Source: Nostoc sp. NMS2
Lineage (GTDB): Bacteria; Cyanobacteriota; Cyanobacteriia; Cyanobacteriales; Nostocaceae
NCBI RefSeq assembly: GCF_017115105.1
Contig: NZ_JABXKH010000036.1
Location: 1-32,646 of the forward strand
Direction of reading: 5' to 3'
Length of the DNA stretch: 32,646 nucleotides
Below the pieces are notes generated by a model. That model was not told where the DNA came from. It did no database searches and worked only from the letters and a program-made list of their open reading frames with translations. A program made the position numbers and the translations under genes. Below are positions 1 to 7,795 of the stretch, piece after piece; position 1 is the stretch's first letter; every line of letters begins with the position of its first letter.

Positions 1-17
1 ATTTTGGTGTTTTCCGC

Positions 18-62
18 AAGTAAAATGAGCTTTTACTTACTCAAAAGCAGCTTTTACTTACT
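18..62. repeat. Short direct and inverted repeats upstream of the first gene
   Basis: The 14-mer AGCTTTTACTTACT occurs at 28-41 and again at 49-62. In addition AAGTAAAA (18-25) is the reverse complement of TTTTACTT (31-38). Repeats of this size in front of a gene may be protein-binding sites, but nothing here shows which protein. The gene starts at 208 and a HIP1 octamer lies between. Confidence 0.4.
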
Positions 63-207
63 TATTTCAGTATTTCGCGCATTTATAATAGCGATCGCGT
101 TTGTAGCAAAAACCATTGTAGATTTGCCGGAATTCTCTCAGGCTGATCCATACGGAAACTTTCTAAGGTAAAGAATATTAACCGTACTGTATTACAAGGT
201 GTAGCTC

Positions 208-633
208 ATGGCTCGTAGAAAAAGAACCTCGCTAATTTTAGAAAAAGCAGTGCGTCGTGCAGCTAGCATAAACTCTATCGATCCGAGTTTAGATTTAGGC
301 AATGGACTCAACTTACCTGCCTTCTCAACCCTAATTGAAATGATGCGAACTAGAGAAAATGCCTATAACAGTGCCCTTTCCAGCTTGGATAAATTGTATC
401 GTGAAATGCTAGAAACAGAAGACAAGTTGGGAGATATGACAGAACACATGCTAATGGCAGTTGCAACTCGATATGGCAAAAGCAGTGTAGAGTATGGTAT
501 GGCGGGAGGAGTTCCTAAAAACCAGCGTCGTAAGGGACTGCGAGGCGAGTCGCCAACTCTTAGTACTGAGCAACCGTCATTTGTTGCCACTGTGGAGAGC
601 AAGAATGGAAAGAAACCAGCAGCGACAACTTAG
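208..633 (+). CDS. Conserved hypothetical protein, 141 aa
   Basis: I do not recognise a family. The product is basic at the N terminus (MARRKR), then largely helical in character, with a likely amphipathic or coiled stretch around residues 43-80 (EMMRTRENAYNSALSSLDKL). It ends in a low-complexity polar tail rich in K, S and T. No signal peptide or membrane segment is visible. The ATG at 208 is preceded by AAGGTG, a fair ribosome binding site. It stands alone: the next gene is over 500 bases away. The basic N terminus and helical body would suit a small DNA-associated or structural protein, but this is only a guess. Confidence 0.6.
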   Translation: MARRKRTSLILEKAVRRAASINSIDPSLDLGNGLNLPAFSTLIEMMRTRENAYNSALSSLDKLYREMLETEDKLGDMTEHMLMAVATRYGKSSVEYGMAGGVPKNQRRKGLRGESPTLSTEQPSFVATVESKNGKKPAATT

Positions 634-1173
634 AATGTGTGCAATTACTCAAAATTTTGTTAACAAGAAAGAATTCAGGAGTCAGGAGTCAGAATACAGG
701 AAAGGTATTCTGTATGACTGGCGGATGAATAAGTGGGTTTAAGTCCCCCACCAAATTTTTAATTTGGTGGTCAACAAGAAAGTGGCGGGTCTAAATCCCC
801 CACTAAATTGATTCTGAATTCTGAATTCTGGTTTAACCCAAATAATTGCATAGATGTAAAGTGATATTATGGTGTGTTGTGACAAGCAACACACCTTATA
901 AGTTAAGGTAAAATCAGCAGCGAACAAACTTGGTTTGTGGAACTTTTCAACTAAGTGCGATCGCACTCTAAACATTTATCGAAACAGAATTCAGTAGTCA
1001 GAATTCAGATAAATTTTGTATGACTGGCAAATAGCGCATTTTGATTCTGACCGGAGGCAAAGCGGATGTCAAGCGATCTATATAGTAGTACAATACACAA
1101 AGTTTAGGTATTAACACACCACACAGTTGAACAGATAGTTAAAAAAGTAGTCCTATTTGTTGTTAAAAAACTT
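634..1173. other. Intergenic region with repeats, no gene seen
   Basis: No convincing coding region. It holds GAATTC-rich short repeats of the type scattered through Nostoc genomes (about 672-700, 806-833, 981-1009) and a perfect 10-bp stem hairpin at 748-770 (CCACCAAATT, loop TTT). A similar half-copy of the hairpin sequence follows near 791-810. A promoter for the methyltransferase gene should lie in the last 100 bases, but I see no clear boxes. Confidence 0.6.
748..770. repeat. Hairpin, 10-bp perfect stem
   Basis: CCACCAAATT (748-757) and AATTTGGTGG (761-770) are exact reverse complements around a 3-base loop. It sits about 115 bases after the stop of the gene ending at 633. No T-run follows directly, so it is more likely a dispersed palindromic repeat than a terminator. 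Confidence 0.6.
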
Positions 1174-1821
1174 ATGCAGATAAATCAGGTAATTGAAACT
1201 TACGATCGCGGGGCGGTAGATTATGACGCAATTATGAAGCGTTATTGGCACACTGAACGTGAACCTTTAATTGCTTCTTTGCAACTTCAACCAGGACAAA
1301 CCGTACTAGATGCTGCGGTAGGAACAGGTCTTAATCTTTCAGCTTATCCTGAAGGTGTGCATGTCGTTGGTGTTGATCTTTCTCATAAAATGATAGACGA
1401 AGCACGTAAAAAGAGCGTATCCGCAGACATCACTTTTAAGGTATCGGATCTCTGCAATCTTGATTTTCCTGATAATAGCTTTGATGCAGCAGCGTCGGGA
1501 TATACCTTATGTGTCGTTAACGATCCAGTCCTTGCTCTTAGGGAAATCTTAAGAGTTACCAAGCCGGGTGCATTTATTGCCATTTTCGATTACTGCAAAT
1601 CCCAAGATCCAGAAATTCAGAAATGGCAAGAGTTAATAGCTGATGGTACTTCACAGCTAGGTTTCCCGACTGGCAAAATCAAGTGGGATGCGTTGATGGA
1701 TTATGACGAATTGATTTACAACAGCAAGCTTCCCATTGAAGTGCTTGTAGACGATCGTATAGAAAATCCAAACCCGTTTTTATGTGGTTGTCAATTATTG
1801 CTTAAAAACTTAAAAGGTTAA
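1174..1821 (+). CDS. Class I SAM-dependent methyltransferase, 215 aa
   Basis: A small soluble methyltransferase of the Methyltransf_11/UbiE-like group. Motif I is VLDAAVGTGLNL (about residues 44-55), the acidic end of strand 2 is VVGVDLS, motif post-II is around DLCNLDFPDNSFD, and RVTKPGAFIAIFDY matches the motif III region. These build the SAM pocket. The substrate cannot be told; a lipid, quinone or small-molecule acceptor are all possible, and the overall pattern resembles phospholipid N-methyltransferases. Length is normal for a single-domain enzyme. The ATG at 1174 lacks a strong Shine-Dalgarno sequence. A good hairpin terminator follows at 1848-1889. It is cargo of the nifD element. Confidence 0.85.
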   Translation: MQINQVIETYDRGAVDYDAIMKRYWHTEREPLIASLQLQPGQTVLDAAVGTGLNLSAYPEGVHVVGVDLSHKMIDEARKKSVSADITFKVSDLCNLDFPDNSFDAAASGYTLCVVNDPVLALREILRVTKPGAFIAIFDYCKSQDPEIQKWQELIADGTSQLGFPTGKIKWDALMDYDELIYNSKLPIEVLVDDRIENPNPFLCGCQLLLKNLKG

Positions 1822-1847
1822 AGGCAACTGTATTGCAGTCTTGTAAT

Positions 1848-1889
1848 TTTGTTTTTTAGTGAGGATTTTAGTCTTCACTAAAAAACAAA
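1848..1889 (+). terminator. Hairpin terminator after the methyltransferase gene
   Basis: A 12-bp perfect stem (1851-1862 GTTTTTTAGTGA with 1875-1886 TCACTAAAAAAC), extendable by three A-T pairs to 1848-1889, with a 12-base loop. It lies 26 bases after the stop codon. The U-tract is built into the stem, so efficiency is uncertain. It could serve both strands, because the dienelactone hydrolase gene converges on it. Confidence 0.55.
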
Positions 1890-1907
1890 GTCTTGACTAC
1901 AAACATT

Positions 1908-1998
1908 AGACATCTCCAGAAATTAAATATGCGTTATCCAGAACCCTTGTAGAGATGTAGCAGTACTACGTCTCTACATTCTTTTTCGGAGATGTCTA
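1908..1998. mobile_element. Small palindromic element (MITE-like), 91 bp
   Basis: Outer ends TAGACATCTCC (1908-1918) and GGAGATGTCTA (1988-1998) are inverted copies. Inside is a second near-perfect palindrome at 1948-1977 (TGTAGAGATGTAG paired with CTACGTCTCTACA). The right end read inward, TAGACATCTCCGAAAA, is identical over 16 bases to 32592-32607 near the end of the window. The design (terminal inverted repeats, no gene) suggests a non-autonomous element using the transposase of a larger relative. No target duplication was identified. Confidence 0.6.
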
Positions 1999-2031
1999 TT
2001 TTTCATGCAGGTTGATTAGTGTGGAATCATT

Positions 2032-2829
2032 TCACAAGTTATTTTGAAACAGTTCGAGAACATGCTTCCAAGCATCAGGAGCAGCTTCGGGATTATAAAT
2101 TGGGTTCTGGGTAATGAATGGATATTGATCTTTGAAGAATCCGGCGAAGAAACCGTGTCCTGCATCGTATCGAAATACACGATGATTTATCTTCTGTTTC
2201 TTTAACTCTGCCTCAATTTGCTCGTTTTCCTCTTGCGAAATTAACGCATCTCTTGTACCAAAAAATGCATAAATAGTACCTTGAATTTCCGAGATGCGAT
2301 TAATTGTCGGGGTATCTTCCCCATAACTAGAAGTGGTAATCCCAGCACCGTAAAACGAAGCTGTTGCTTTGATATCAGGTAAAGTTGCAGCCATGTAAGC
2401 AACATGACCACCAAAACAGAAACCAATTACCCCGATTGCATTATCTTTGACATTGGGTAAAGTTTTTAGATAAGCGATCGCAGCTTGAATATCGCTGAAA
2501 ATTTCTTGATACTTAACTTGTTGATAATATTCCAAGCCAAGTTGATATGCTTCTGGACTAAAGCCAGCATCTTCTGGGCTAAAGTCAGCCGCAAAACTGG
2601 GAGCAATACGTTGATACATCGCCGGAGCTATTGCTATATATCCTTGTTTGGCGATTAGTTCTGTAATATCTCGAATATTATTGTTGATTCCAAAAATTTC
2701 TGGAAAAACGATAACCGCGCCAAAGGTTCCCTGTTGTCGTGGTTGAGCTAAGTAAGCATCGATTTCTAAGTCATTGTTAGGTACTTTGATATAGCTAGTG
2801 TTAATCTCGATGTTTGTTGTTTCTAGCAT
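2032..2829 (-). CDS. Dienelactone hydrolase family protein, 265 aa
   Basis: An alpha/beta-hydrolase of the dienelactone hydrolase family. The nucleophile elbow is GFCFGG with Cys138; the acid is Asp194 (GTRDAL) and the base His225 (DAGHGF). Glu44 in VFPEIFG matches the conserved Glu that controls the cysteine nucleophile. Family members cleave lactone or ester bonds of small molecules, classically dienelactones in chlorocatechol breakdown. Many cyanobacterial relatives have no known substrate, and nothing here points to an aromatic pathway. No signal peptide, so it is cytoplasmic. The start ATG at 2829 gives a normal length. It converges with the methyltransferase gene. Confidence 0.9.
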   Translation of the reverse strand: MLETTNIEINTSYIKVPNNDLEIDAYLAQPRQQGTFGAVIVFPEIFGINNNIRDITELIAKQGYIAIAPAMYQRIAPSFAADFSPEDAGFSPEAYQLGLEYYQQVKYQEIFSDIQAAIAYLKTLPNVKDNAIGVIGFCFGGHVAYMAATLPDIKATASFYGAGITTSSYGEDTPTINRISEIQGTIYAFFGTRDALISQEENEQIEAELKKQKINHRVFRYDAGHGFFAGFFKDQYPFITQNPIYNPEAAPDAWKHVLELFQNNL

Positions 2830-3102
2830 CTTTGTTTAGGCTGATTTTATACCAACTTATCTATTTTGACTGTTTTCGACACAGATGGGTGATGTTTAAG
2901 ACGCGCAAAAACAGCAGAAGTATTACTCTGCTTGATGAAGGGAAATCAGTTCCTCTCAATACTGTAAGCAGATTCAGATGAATTTCTAACTTTTGAATAG
3001 ATGGCATCTCAAACTTCTGGATGATACTAAGAGTTTTTGATTTGTGCGACCTTACATAAAGTAAGCATAAAAACTCAAAAACAATAACCACAACAAAAAA
3101 CA

Positions 3103-3642
3103 ATGCCCGATCAAAGTTTTAGAAAAAATATTCCAGAAATTGATCCAACGGAAATTGAAGATACTCGAACTGCGATCGCTGACGAACATCGCTCCTTTCT
3201 TGAAAAGGTCATGGTCAAAGCCGGATTCGCAGATCCCTATGACGCAAGAGACTTTACCGAAGTTGTGTTTCGCGTCATGCGCGACTTAATGACAACAGAA
3301 GCTAGCGATCGTGTCGAGGCAGAACTGCATACAGAGGCTGTGCCTACAGATGAAAAAGCACTCCAGTTTGAAGTGTCCGATCTCTGGAAAGACACTAATC
3401 CAATTGTGGGATTTTTGAGCAGAATTCGTCCACCCTGGAAAGGCCCAGGTATCTTCAATATCGATTCCGATCGCTTCCTGTTCCGAGTAGCTAACGAAAG
3501 TGGTATGCCGCGAACAGTCGAGCGAGAGCAAGCGGTTAAAGCAGTGTTTTCTGCCACCAAAGACGAACTTTCCCAAGAGCGGATTCAGGAAATTGCTAGC
3601 TGGCTACCTGATTATGTCCGTGAGCTTTGGGAGCAAGCTTAA
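3103..3642 (+). CDS. DUF2267 domain protein, 179 aa
   Basis: The protein carries the DUF2267 pattern: an N-terminal helical unit (about residues 30-75, FLEKVMVKAGFADPYDARDF, then VFRVMRDLM) and a C-terminal unit ending in IASWLPDYVRELWEQ, which matches the family's recurrent 'LP..rELW' ending. DUF2267 proteins are small soluble helical proteins of unknown function, common in cyanobacteria and in stress-related gene sets. The ATG follows an A-rich leader without a clear Shine-Dalgarno site. The strand differs from both neighbours, so it is likely its own transcription unit. Function unknown. Confidence 0.75.
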   Translation: MPDQSFRKNIPEIDPTEIEDTRTAIADEHRSFLEKVMVKAGFADPYDARDFTEVVFRVMRDLMTTEASDRVEAELHTEAVPTDEKALQFEVSDLWKDTNPIVGFLSRIRPPWKGPGIFNIDSDRFLFRVANESGMPRTVEREQAVKAVFSATKDELSQERIQEIASWLPDYVRELWEQA

Positions 3643-3750
3643 TTAGAAATTTGAAGAAGAATTCAGAAGGGGCTAAACCCTAGCTATCCGCTAACAGAAT
3701 TCAGGAGCGGAGCCGGAAACGCTCCGCCTCCGGTCATAATCAATCAGTCG

Positions 3751-4335
3751 TTAGAAAATCGCGTCCAGATGGGGTCTAAACGTCCAGTTGATTCGTTCGT
3801 CAACTGGACGAGCGGTTTTTGGAACCGCGTGAACCCAGTCTTCTTGACAGCCAGGGAGCATGATCAACAAAGACCCGCTCTCTAGCTGGTAGTCAACTGT
3901 TTCACCACTGTCCTTATGCCGCAGTTTAAATTTGCGAGTGCTACCTAAGCTTAAAGAAGCGATGGCAGGTCTTTTCCCGATAGTCGGGAAATTATCGGAG
4001 TGCCAGCCAATTGAGTCTTTGCCTGTTCGGTAGCGATTACCGACTACAAAATTGAATTTATATCCGCTCAATGCTTGAATGCGCGAGCGGGCTTCTAGCA
4101 AGAAGTCGGGCCAGGGAGCAGCTTCAATCTGGGTGCCACGATATTCATAGTGCAGGTCGTCGCCAAATAGGGACTCATCACGCGGTACGGGAATTGATTT
4201 TCCATACATATTGATTTCGCTCCGAGTCCATTCGAGGTTCTGGGACTTTTGAAGCCAATCGCAGTTATCTACCGAGTTGAGAAATTTTGGGTAAAACTGA
4301 ACAGGCGGCTTTATATTGGTTAGCAAACTACTCAT
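3751..4335 (-). CDS. AlkB-like Fe(II)/2-oxoglutarate dioxygenase, 194 aa
   Basis: The iron-binding triad of the family is present: His112 and Asp114 in GWHSDN and His169 in WVHAVPK. The 2-oxoglutarate arginines fit Arg181 and Arg187 in RINWTFR. YRTGKDSIGWHSDN and the SLGSTRKFKLRHK strand are typical of the AlkB/ALKBH2-3-like group, which removes alkyl groups from DNA or RNA bases by oxidative demethylation. Length is usual. It is soluble and likely acts on nucleic acid. The stop lies just right of a repeat-rich stretch. As cargo of the nifD element it may add DNA-repair capacity, but the bacterial homologues vary in substrate. Confidence 0.9.
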   Translation of the reverse strand: MSSLLTNIKPPVQFYPKFLNSVDNCDWLQKSQNLEWTRSEINMYGKSIPVPRDESLFGDDLHYEYRGTQIEAAPWPDFLLEARSRIQALSGYKFNFVVGNRYRTGKDSIGWHSDNFPTIGKRPAIASLSLGSTRKFKLRHKDSGETVDYQLESGSLLIMLPGCQEDWVHAVPKTARPVDERINWTFRPHLDAIF

Positions 4336-4747
4336 GCTGCATCTCCCTTTATTAATTCCTCATGGTGAGCCAATTTTGGATTTTGGATACTTCGACTTAC
4401 CTCGGCTTCGCCCTTCGGCTACGCTCAGGACAGGCTCGGCACAAGTCGCTCAGTACAAGTTTTGGATTTTAGATTGACCCCATACATAAATGCAGGGGCT
4501 TCACTAAAAATTTTGGATTTTATATCTTAGATTTGTTCCATGAATAAATTCAGGGGTAACTCTTGGAGACGCTGAACGCGAAGAGACCTGTTTAAATTTT
4601 GGATTTTGAATCATTCAATTCCATTATCCAAAATTTAAAATCTAAAATTCGGTGAGGGGATGCCAATGGTTCGTTCCTCTCTACGAGACGCTACGCATAG
4701 CTTGCTTAAGAGCAGGGGTACGCAATGAGGTTGTTAACTAACTGAAA
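4336..4747. other. Intergenic region of dispersed repeats, no gene seen
   Basis: Built mainly of TTTTGGATTTT-type repeats. The segment GATACTTCGACTTA (4386-4399) and GCTCAGTACAAG (4448-4459) are the two halves of a repeat that is continuous at 26915-26940. Here they are pushed apart by 48 bases rich in CTCGGCTTCG and CTACGCTCAGG. So one small repeat appears to be inserted in another. A further ACGAGACGCTACGC motif lies near 4683-4697. No coding signal. Confidence 0.6.
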
Positions 4748-5482
4748 CTACCAGGGGCTTTCTCCTGTTTCCGGGCTGTTGTCATCACTAAAAAACTTTC
4801 CTGTCGGACCGTCATCGATAGTGGCGTATTTCACTAAACGCGCGGCGGCATCTTCCACAGTACCAGGTCCGCTGTGCTGGTTAAAATCGGTTGCGGTATA
4901 GCCAGGGTCAACTACGTTTACCTTAAACTGCGTATCACGTAGTTCGTAAGCCAAAGCAATGGTATACATATTGAGTGCAGCTTTGGATGAGTTGTAAACG
5001 GCAGCCTTAACATTATAATACTTCCACGTAGGGTCATTGTGCAGGGTGAGCGAAGCCAAGCCAGAAGTTACATTTACGATGCGGGGTTGGGGCGACTTTT
5101 GCAACAAATCTATAAAAGCCTGGGTAACTTTGACTACGCCAAACACATTGGTATCAAACACCTGCTTGAAAACAGCTATATCTGTACCTAATGCTGTTTG
5201 CGTAAGGCCACCGTTGATGCCCGCGTTATTGATCAGCACATCCAATACTTCAGTTTTTTTGCCTATTTCAGCACGGGCTGCCTTTACCGATTCATCATCG
5301 CTTACATCTAATTGTACGGCTTCCACTTCGTTCAACCCTTCGGCTTTAAGCTTTTCTACCGCTTCCAAACCATTCTTTAAATTACGGCTGCCTAAGTAAA
5401 TGTAATATCCCTTTTGCAGCAGTTGGCGGGCTGTTTCAAAACCAATACTTTTATTGGCACCAGTGATTAATACTTTTTTCAT
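4748..5482 (-). CDS. Short-chain dehydrogenase/reductase (SDR), 244 aa
   Basis: A classical SDR oxidoreductase. The cofactor motif is TGANKSIG (about residues 7-14), NNAG follows near residue 86, the catalytic Ser is in NVTSGLASL, and YNSSKAA is the YxxxK motif. It reduces or oxidises a carbonyl/alcohol with NAD(P)H; the substrate is unknown. I start at the ATG at 5482 (MKKVLITGANKS), because the 24 codons upstream do not belong to this fold. The wording of the protein (ANKSIGFETARQLLQKGYY) and the A-rich start region without Shine-Dalgarno are like Bacteroidota genes, and I see no HIP1 site in it, in line with transfer. It runs with the next two genes on the same strand. Confidence 0.88.
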   Translation of the reverse strand: MKKVLITGANKSIGFETARQLLQKGYYIYLGSRNLKNGLEAVEKLKAEGLNEVEAVQLDVSDDESVKAARAEIGKKTEVLDVLINNAGINGGLTQTALGTDIAVFKQVFDTNVFGVVKVTQAFIDLLQKSPQPRIVNVTSGLASLTLHNDPTWKYYNVKAAVYNSSKAALNMYTIALAYELRDTQFKVNVVDPGYTATDFNQHSGPGTVEDAAARLVKYATIDDGPTGKFFSDDNSPETGESPW

Positions 5483-5506
5483 GATTTTTCTATTTAAATT
5501 ATCAAT

Positions 5507-5554
5507 GAATCCCGCTCCGACGATGATGACATCCGTTTCCATTTTTTCGTTCAT
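5507..5554 (-). pseudogene. Possible N-terminal scrap of an FAD-dependent oxidoreductase
   Basis: Directly upstream of the SDR, in the same frame, lies MNEKMETDVIIVGAGF. The string METDVIIVGAG is the usual opening of FAD-binding monooxygenases (beta strand plus first glycines of GxGxxG). The rest of such a gene is missing. It may be the leftover of a gene deleted during or before transfer. The evidence is only 16 residues, so chance is possible. Confidence 0.35.
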
Positions 5555-5580
5555 AGATTAGATTAATTCACGCTTTAAAA

Positions 5581-6510
5581 CTATGTCCCAATTTGCAAAA
5601 CAATTTTGCCGCGTGTGCGCCCGCTTTGGGAAAGTTGATGCGCCTTTTTTACTTCCGTGAGCGGCAGAACCGTTTCGATGTGTATTTTTAATTTGCCTTC
5701 TTCAATCAGCCGGTTGATTTCGGTTAATTGCCCCGCGTTCGGCTTACAAAAGACAAACGCGGCTTCTATGCCAAATTCTTTTGCTTTTTCTGCGGCCGGA
5801 GTCTGCGCCGATGTTACCAGAAAGCCGCCCTTTTTCAGAGTTTGAAAGGCTCGCTCCTGGGTGTCGCCGCCGACCGTATCGAAAACGACATCCACGTCTT
5901 TGACGACTTCTTCAAAAGGTTGCTGTGTGTAATCAACGAATTCATCTGCGCCCAAATCGCGGACGAATTTTTCGTTTTTGCCCGAAGCCGTGCCGATAAC
6001 GATCGCACCTTTGGCTTTGGCAAGCTGAACAGCCATTGAGCCGACTCCACCCGACGCGCCGGTGATCAAGATTCTTTGCCCCCTGCTTAGATTCGCCAAA
6101 TCGAACATCGCTTGCCACGCAGTCAACGCGCCGATTGGAATCGCCGCCGCCTCTTCAAAATTGAGGCTTTCCGGTTTGGGTGCGATCGCGTCCGCTTTTG
6201 TAACCGCGTATTCGGCGTAAGCACCGGAGAGGCTGGAAAGGGTCATCCCATAAACCGCATCGCCCTTCTTGAAACTTTCAACGCCATCCCCCACCTCTTC
6301 AACGGTTCCGGCGATGTCGCCGCCCAGAATGAGCGGAAGTTTGAACCCAAACCTTTCGCCCATCCCATCGCGGATTTTCCAGTCAGCCGGATTGACCGCC
6401 GCGACGTGAACTTTCACCAGAATTTCGTCCGTTTTCGGTTCTGGACGTTCGACATCGACGTAATCCAAAACGTCCTCATTGCCGTATGTGTTAATTACTA
6501 TTGCTTTCAT
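5581..6510 (-). CDS. Zinc-free quinone oxidoreductase (MDR family), 309 aa
   Basis: An NADPH:quinone reductase-like member of the medium-chain dehydrogenase family. The GroES-like N-terminal domain (residues about 1-120, [11 protein letters not shown]) is followed by a Rossmann domain with [20 protein letters not shown] (about 146-165). The zinc-ligand cysteines of alcohol dehydrogenases are absent, as expected for the quinone oxidoreductase branch. It would reduce quinones or enones with NADPH in the cytoplasm. A HIP1 octamer lies inside (about 6182-6189). It sits between the SDR and the NmrA-like gene on the same strand, about 27-45 bases from each, so the three could be one operon. Confidence 0.9.
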   Translation of the reverse strand: MKAIVINTYGNEDVLDYVDVERPEPKTDEILVKVHVAAVNPADWKIRDGMGERFGFKLPLILGGDIAGTVEEVGDGVESFKKGDAVYGMTLSSLSGAYAEYAVTKADAIAPKPESLNFEEAAAIPIGALTAWQAMFDLANLSRGQRILITGASGGVGSMAVQLAKAKGAIVIGTASGKNEKFVRDLGADEFVDYTQQPFEEVVKDVDVVFDTVGGDTQERAFQTLKKGGFLVTSAQTPAAEKAKEFGIEAAFVFCKPNAGQLTEINRLIEEGKLKIHIETVLPLTEVKKAHQLSQSGRTRGKIVLQIGT

Positions 6511-6553
6511 TTTTTCCCTATATTCTATTCAATCAGGAATAGCCAATATCTCA

Positions 6554-7414
6554 TCAGAAATTGAAAAGAACTTTTAACCCCTCTTGAAGCGATGCAGGCT
6601 TTCGCCCAAGCAGGTTTTCCAGGTCGGGGTTTACCTCTTCTTCCTGCCCATTCTTGATGTCTGTTAGAAAACCCACGACCCTAGTAACCATAGTTTCCGG
6701 TACGCCACGTTCCTTCATTTGCGCCTCAAATGCTGATTTCTCAGCAGGTGTATAAGCTACCTCTTTGCCTGATAAGTCGGAAAGGGTAGCTGCAACATCA
6801 TCAAAGGAATAGGACTCACTTCCTGTGAGTTTGTAGATTCGATTATCGCAACCGCTTTCTAACAGTGCATTTGCAATGGCTTCTCCCATTTCGCTTCTCA
6901 GGGCAAAGGGGACTCTTCCCTGATCGGTTGGTAAGTTGATACCTGTATCAAAAACTCTTGACCCTACGAACTGCCCAATGGTGTCCATATACAAGACATT
7001 GCGAAATATGGCATAGTTCAACCCACATTCCTTGATGTAATCTTCCGTCTGAAAATGACCCTCCATCAACTTGTTTGCCAAAGTGTTTCTGTCTTTCAAC
7101 GTTCGACTAGTGTAAGCGACACATTGCACCCCTGCCTTTTTTGCGGCATCCACGACATTTTGGTGTTGCTTTATGCGGTTATCTTCATCCGTTCCGGCTA
7201 TCAGCAAAACCCTTTCAATTCCCTGCATAGCCTTGTCGAGTGAAGCAGTATCATCGTAGTTGCCTATGCGTATGTCTACCCCTTTTTCTTTCAAGGCAGA
7301 GCCTTTACTTTCATCACGCACAAGTGCGGCAATTTGGTTGGCGGATGTTTTTTTCAGTAGATTTTGGACTACTGCTGTACCCAACTGTCCGGTGGCTCCT
7401 GTTACCAAGATCAT
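6554..7414 (-). CDS. NmrA-like NAD(P)-binding protein, 286 aa
   Basis: An atypical SDR of the NmrA/QorB type. The N-terminal TGATGQLG motif (residues 5-12) binds NAD(P). There is no standard YxxxK pair, fitting NmrA-like quinone reductases and redox sensors. The QorB/triphenylmethane-reductase resemblance is seen in RNVLYMDTIGQFVGS and GSESYSFDDVAATLS. Like the SDR it has a Bacteroidota-like composition and I see no HIP1 site. It is likely the first gene of a three-gene group running leftward with the quinone oxidoreductase and the SDR. Start ATG at 7414; no strong ribosome binding site (A-rich leader). Confidence 0.87.
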   Translation of the reverse strand: MILVTGATGQLGTAVVQNLLKKTSANQIAALVRDESKGSALKEKGVDIRIGNYDDTASLDKAMQGIERVLLIAGTDEDNRIKQHQNVVDAAKKAGVQCVAYTSRTLKDRNTLANKLMEGHFQTEDYIKECGLNYAIFRNVLYMDTIGQFVGSRVFDTGINLPTDQGRVPFALRSEMGEAIANALLESGCDNRIYKLTGSESYSFDDVAATLSDLSGKEVAYTPAEKSAFEAQMKERGVPETMVTRVVGFLTDIKNGQEEEVNPDLENLLGRKPASLQEGLKVLFNF

Positions 7415-7466
7415 GGTTTTTCCTTTTTTGTTTGAATTTTGCTTTGTGCTTCGTTAGAATTGTCGG

Positions 7467-7540
7467 GCGCGAAGACCACGGTGCGGGATTTCCGGCACGA
7501 TCGTACCCGGCTCAAAACGCATATCCGGGAAACGAATCGC
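7467..7540 (-). pseudogene. Fragment of a second P450 gene (C-terminal end)
   Basis: This stretch aligns with 7827-7900, the 3' part of the intact P450 gene, at a constant offset of 360 bases with only scattered mismatches. On the minus strand it reads ...FPDMRFEPGTIVPEIPHRGL..., matching FPEMRLEPGAIVPEIPHHGL of the intact copy. No complete reading frame remains. It is the leftover of a duplicated or related P450 gene. Confidence 0.75.
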
Positions 7541-7627
7541 GTTTTCTTGGGCAACCACACTACGCCAACTATGCTGCAACCTGAATAGTTACGCTTGTAG
7601 TACAACTAATTTTTAGACAAGATGTAA

Positions 7628-7759
7628 CTAGCGGCTGGCTAACTCATAGAAGTACTGTCGCAGCGGACGGGGTTCTCGCCCCAAAATGGCTCCCGCGATC
7701 GCCGTCACGGCGTAAGCATGAAGTGCGGGCAGGAATATTACAGCACCCTCGGAACGCAT
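7628..7759 (-). pseudogene. Chimeric remnant: P450 N-terminal piece fused to NmrA-like C-terminal piece
   Basis: A 43-residue frame begins MRSEGAVIFLPALHAYAVT, which matches MRSEAPVTFLPALHVYAVT of the neighbouring P450, and continues AIAGAILGREPRPLRQYF to a stop. The second half is like the C terminus of NmrA-type proteins (compare LLGRKPASLQ in the gene ending at 6554). The switch falls on the HIP1 octamer GCGATCGC at 7695-7702. The P450 likeness continues upstream to about 7771. It is unlikely to make a useful protein. Confidence 0.65.
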
Positions 7760-7795
7760 CTGGACGAGGAGTATTCAGAGCGCATGATTTTCTTT

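Larger units (their letters stand above)
7415..7795. other. Gene-debris region between NmrA-like gene and P450
   Basis: No intact gene. It contains a P450 C-terminal fragment (7467-7540), an unassigned piece (7541-7627), the C-terminal end of an NmrA-like gene and an N-terminal P450 fragment (7628-7771). The order of the P450 pieces implies a second P450 gene whose middle was lost and replaced. Confidence 0.7.

Noticed and set aside
28..62. Possible start of a CRISPR array
   Set aside because: Only two 14-base units with a 7-base gap; no spacer-sized spacing and no cas genes.
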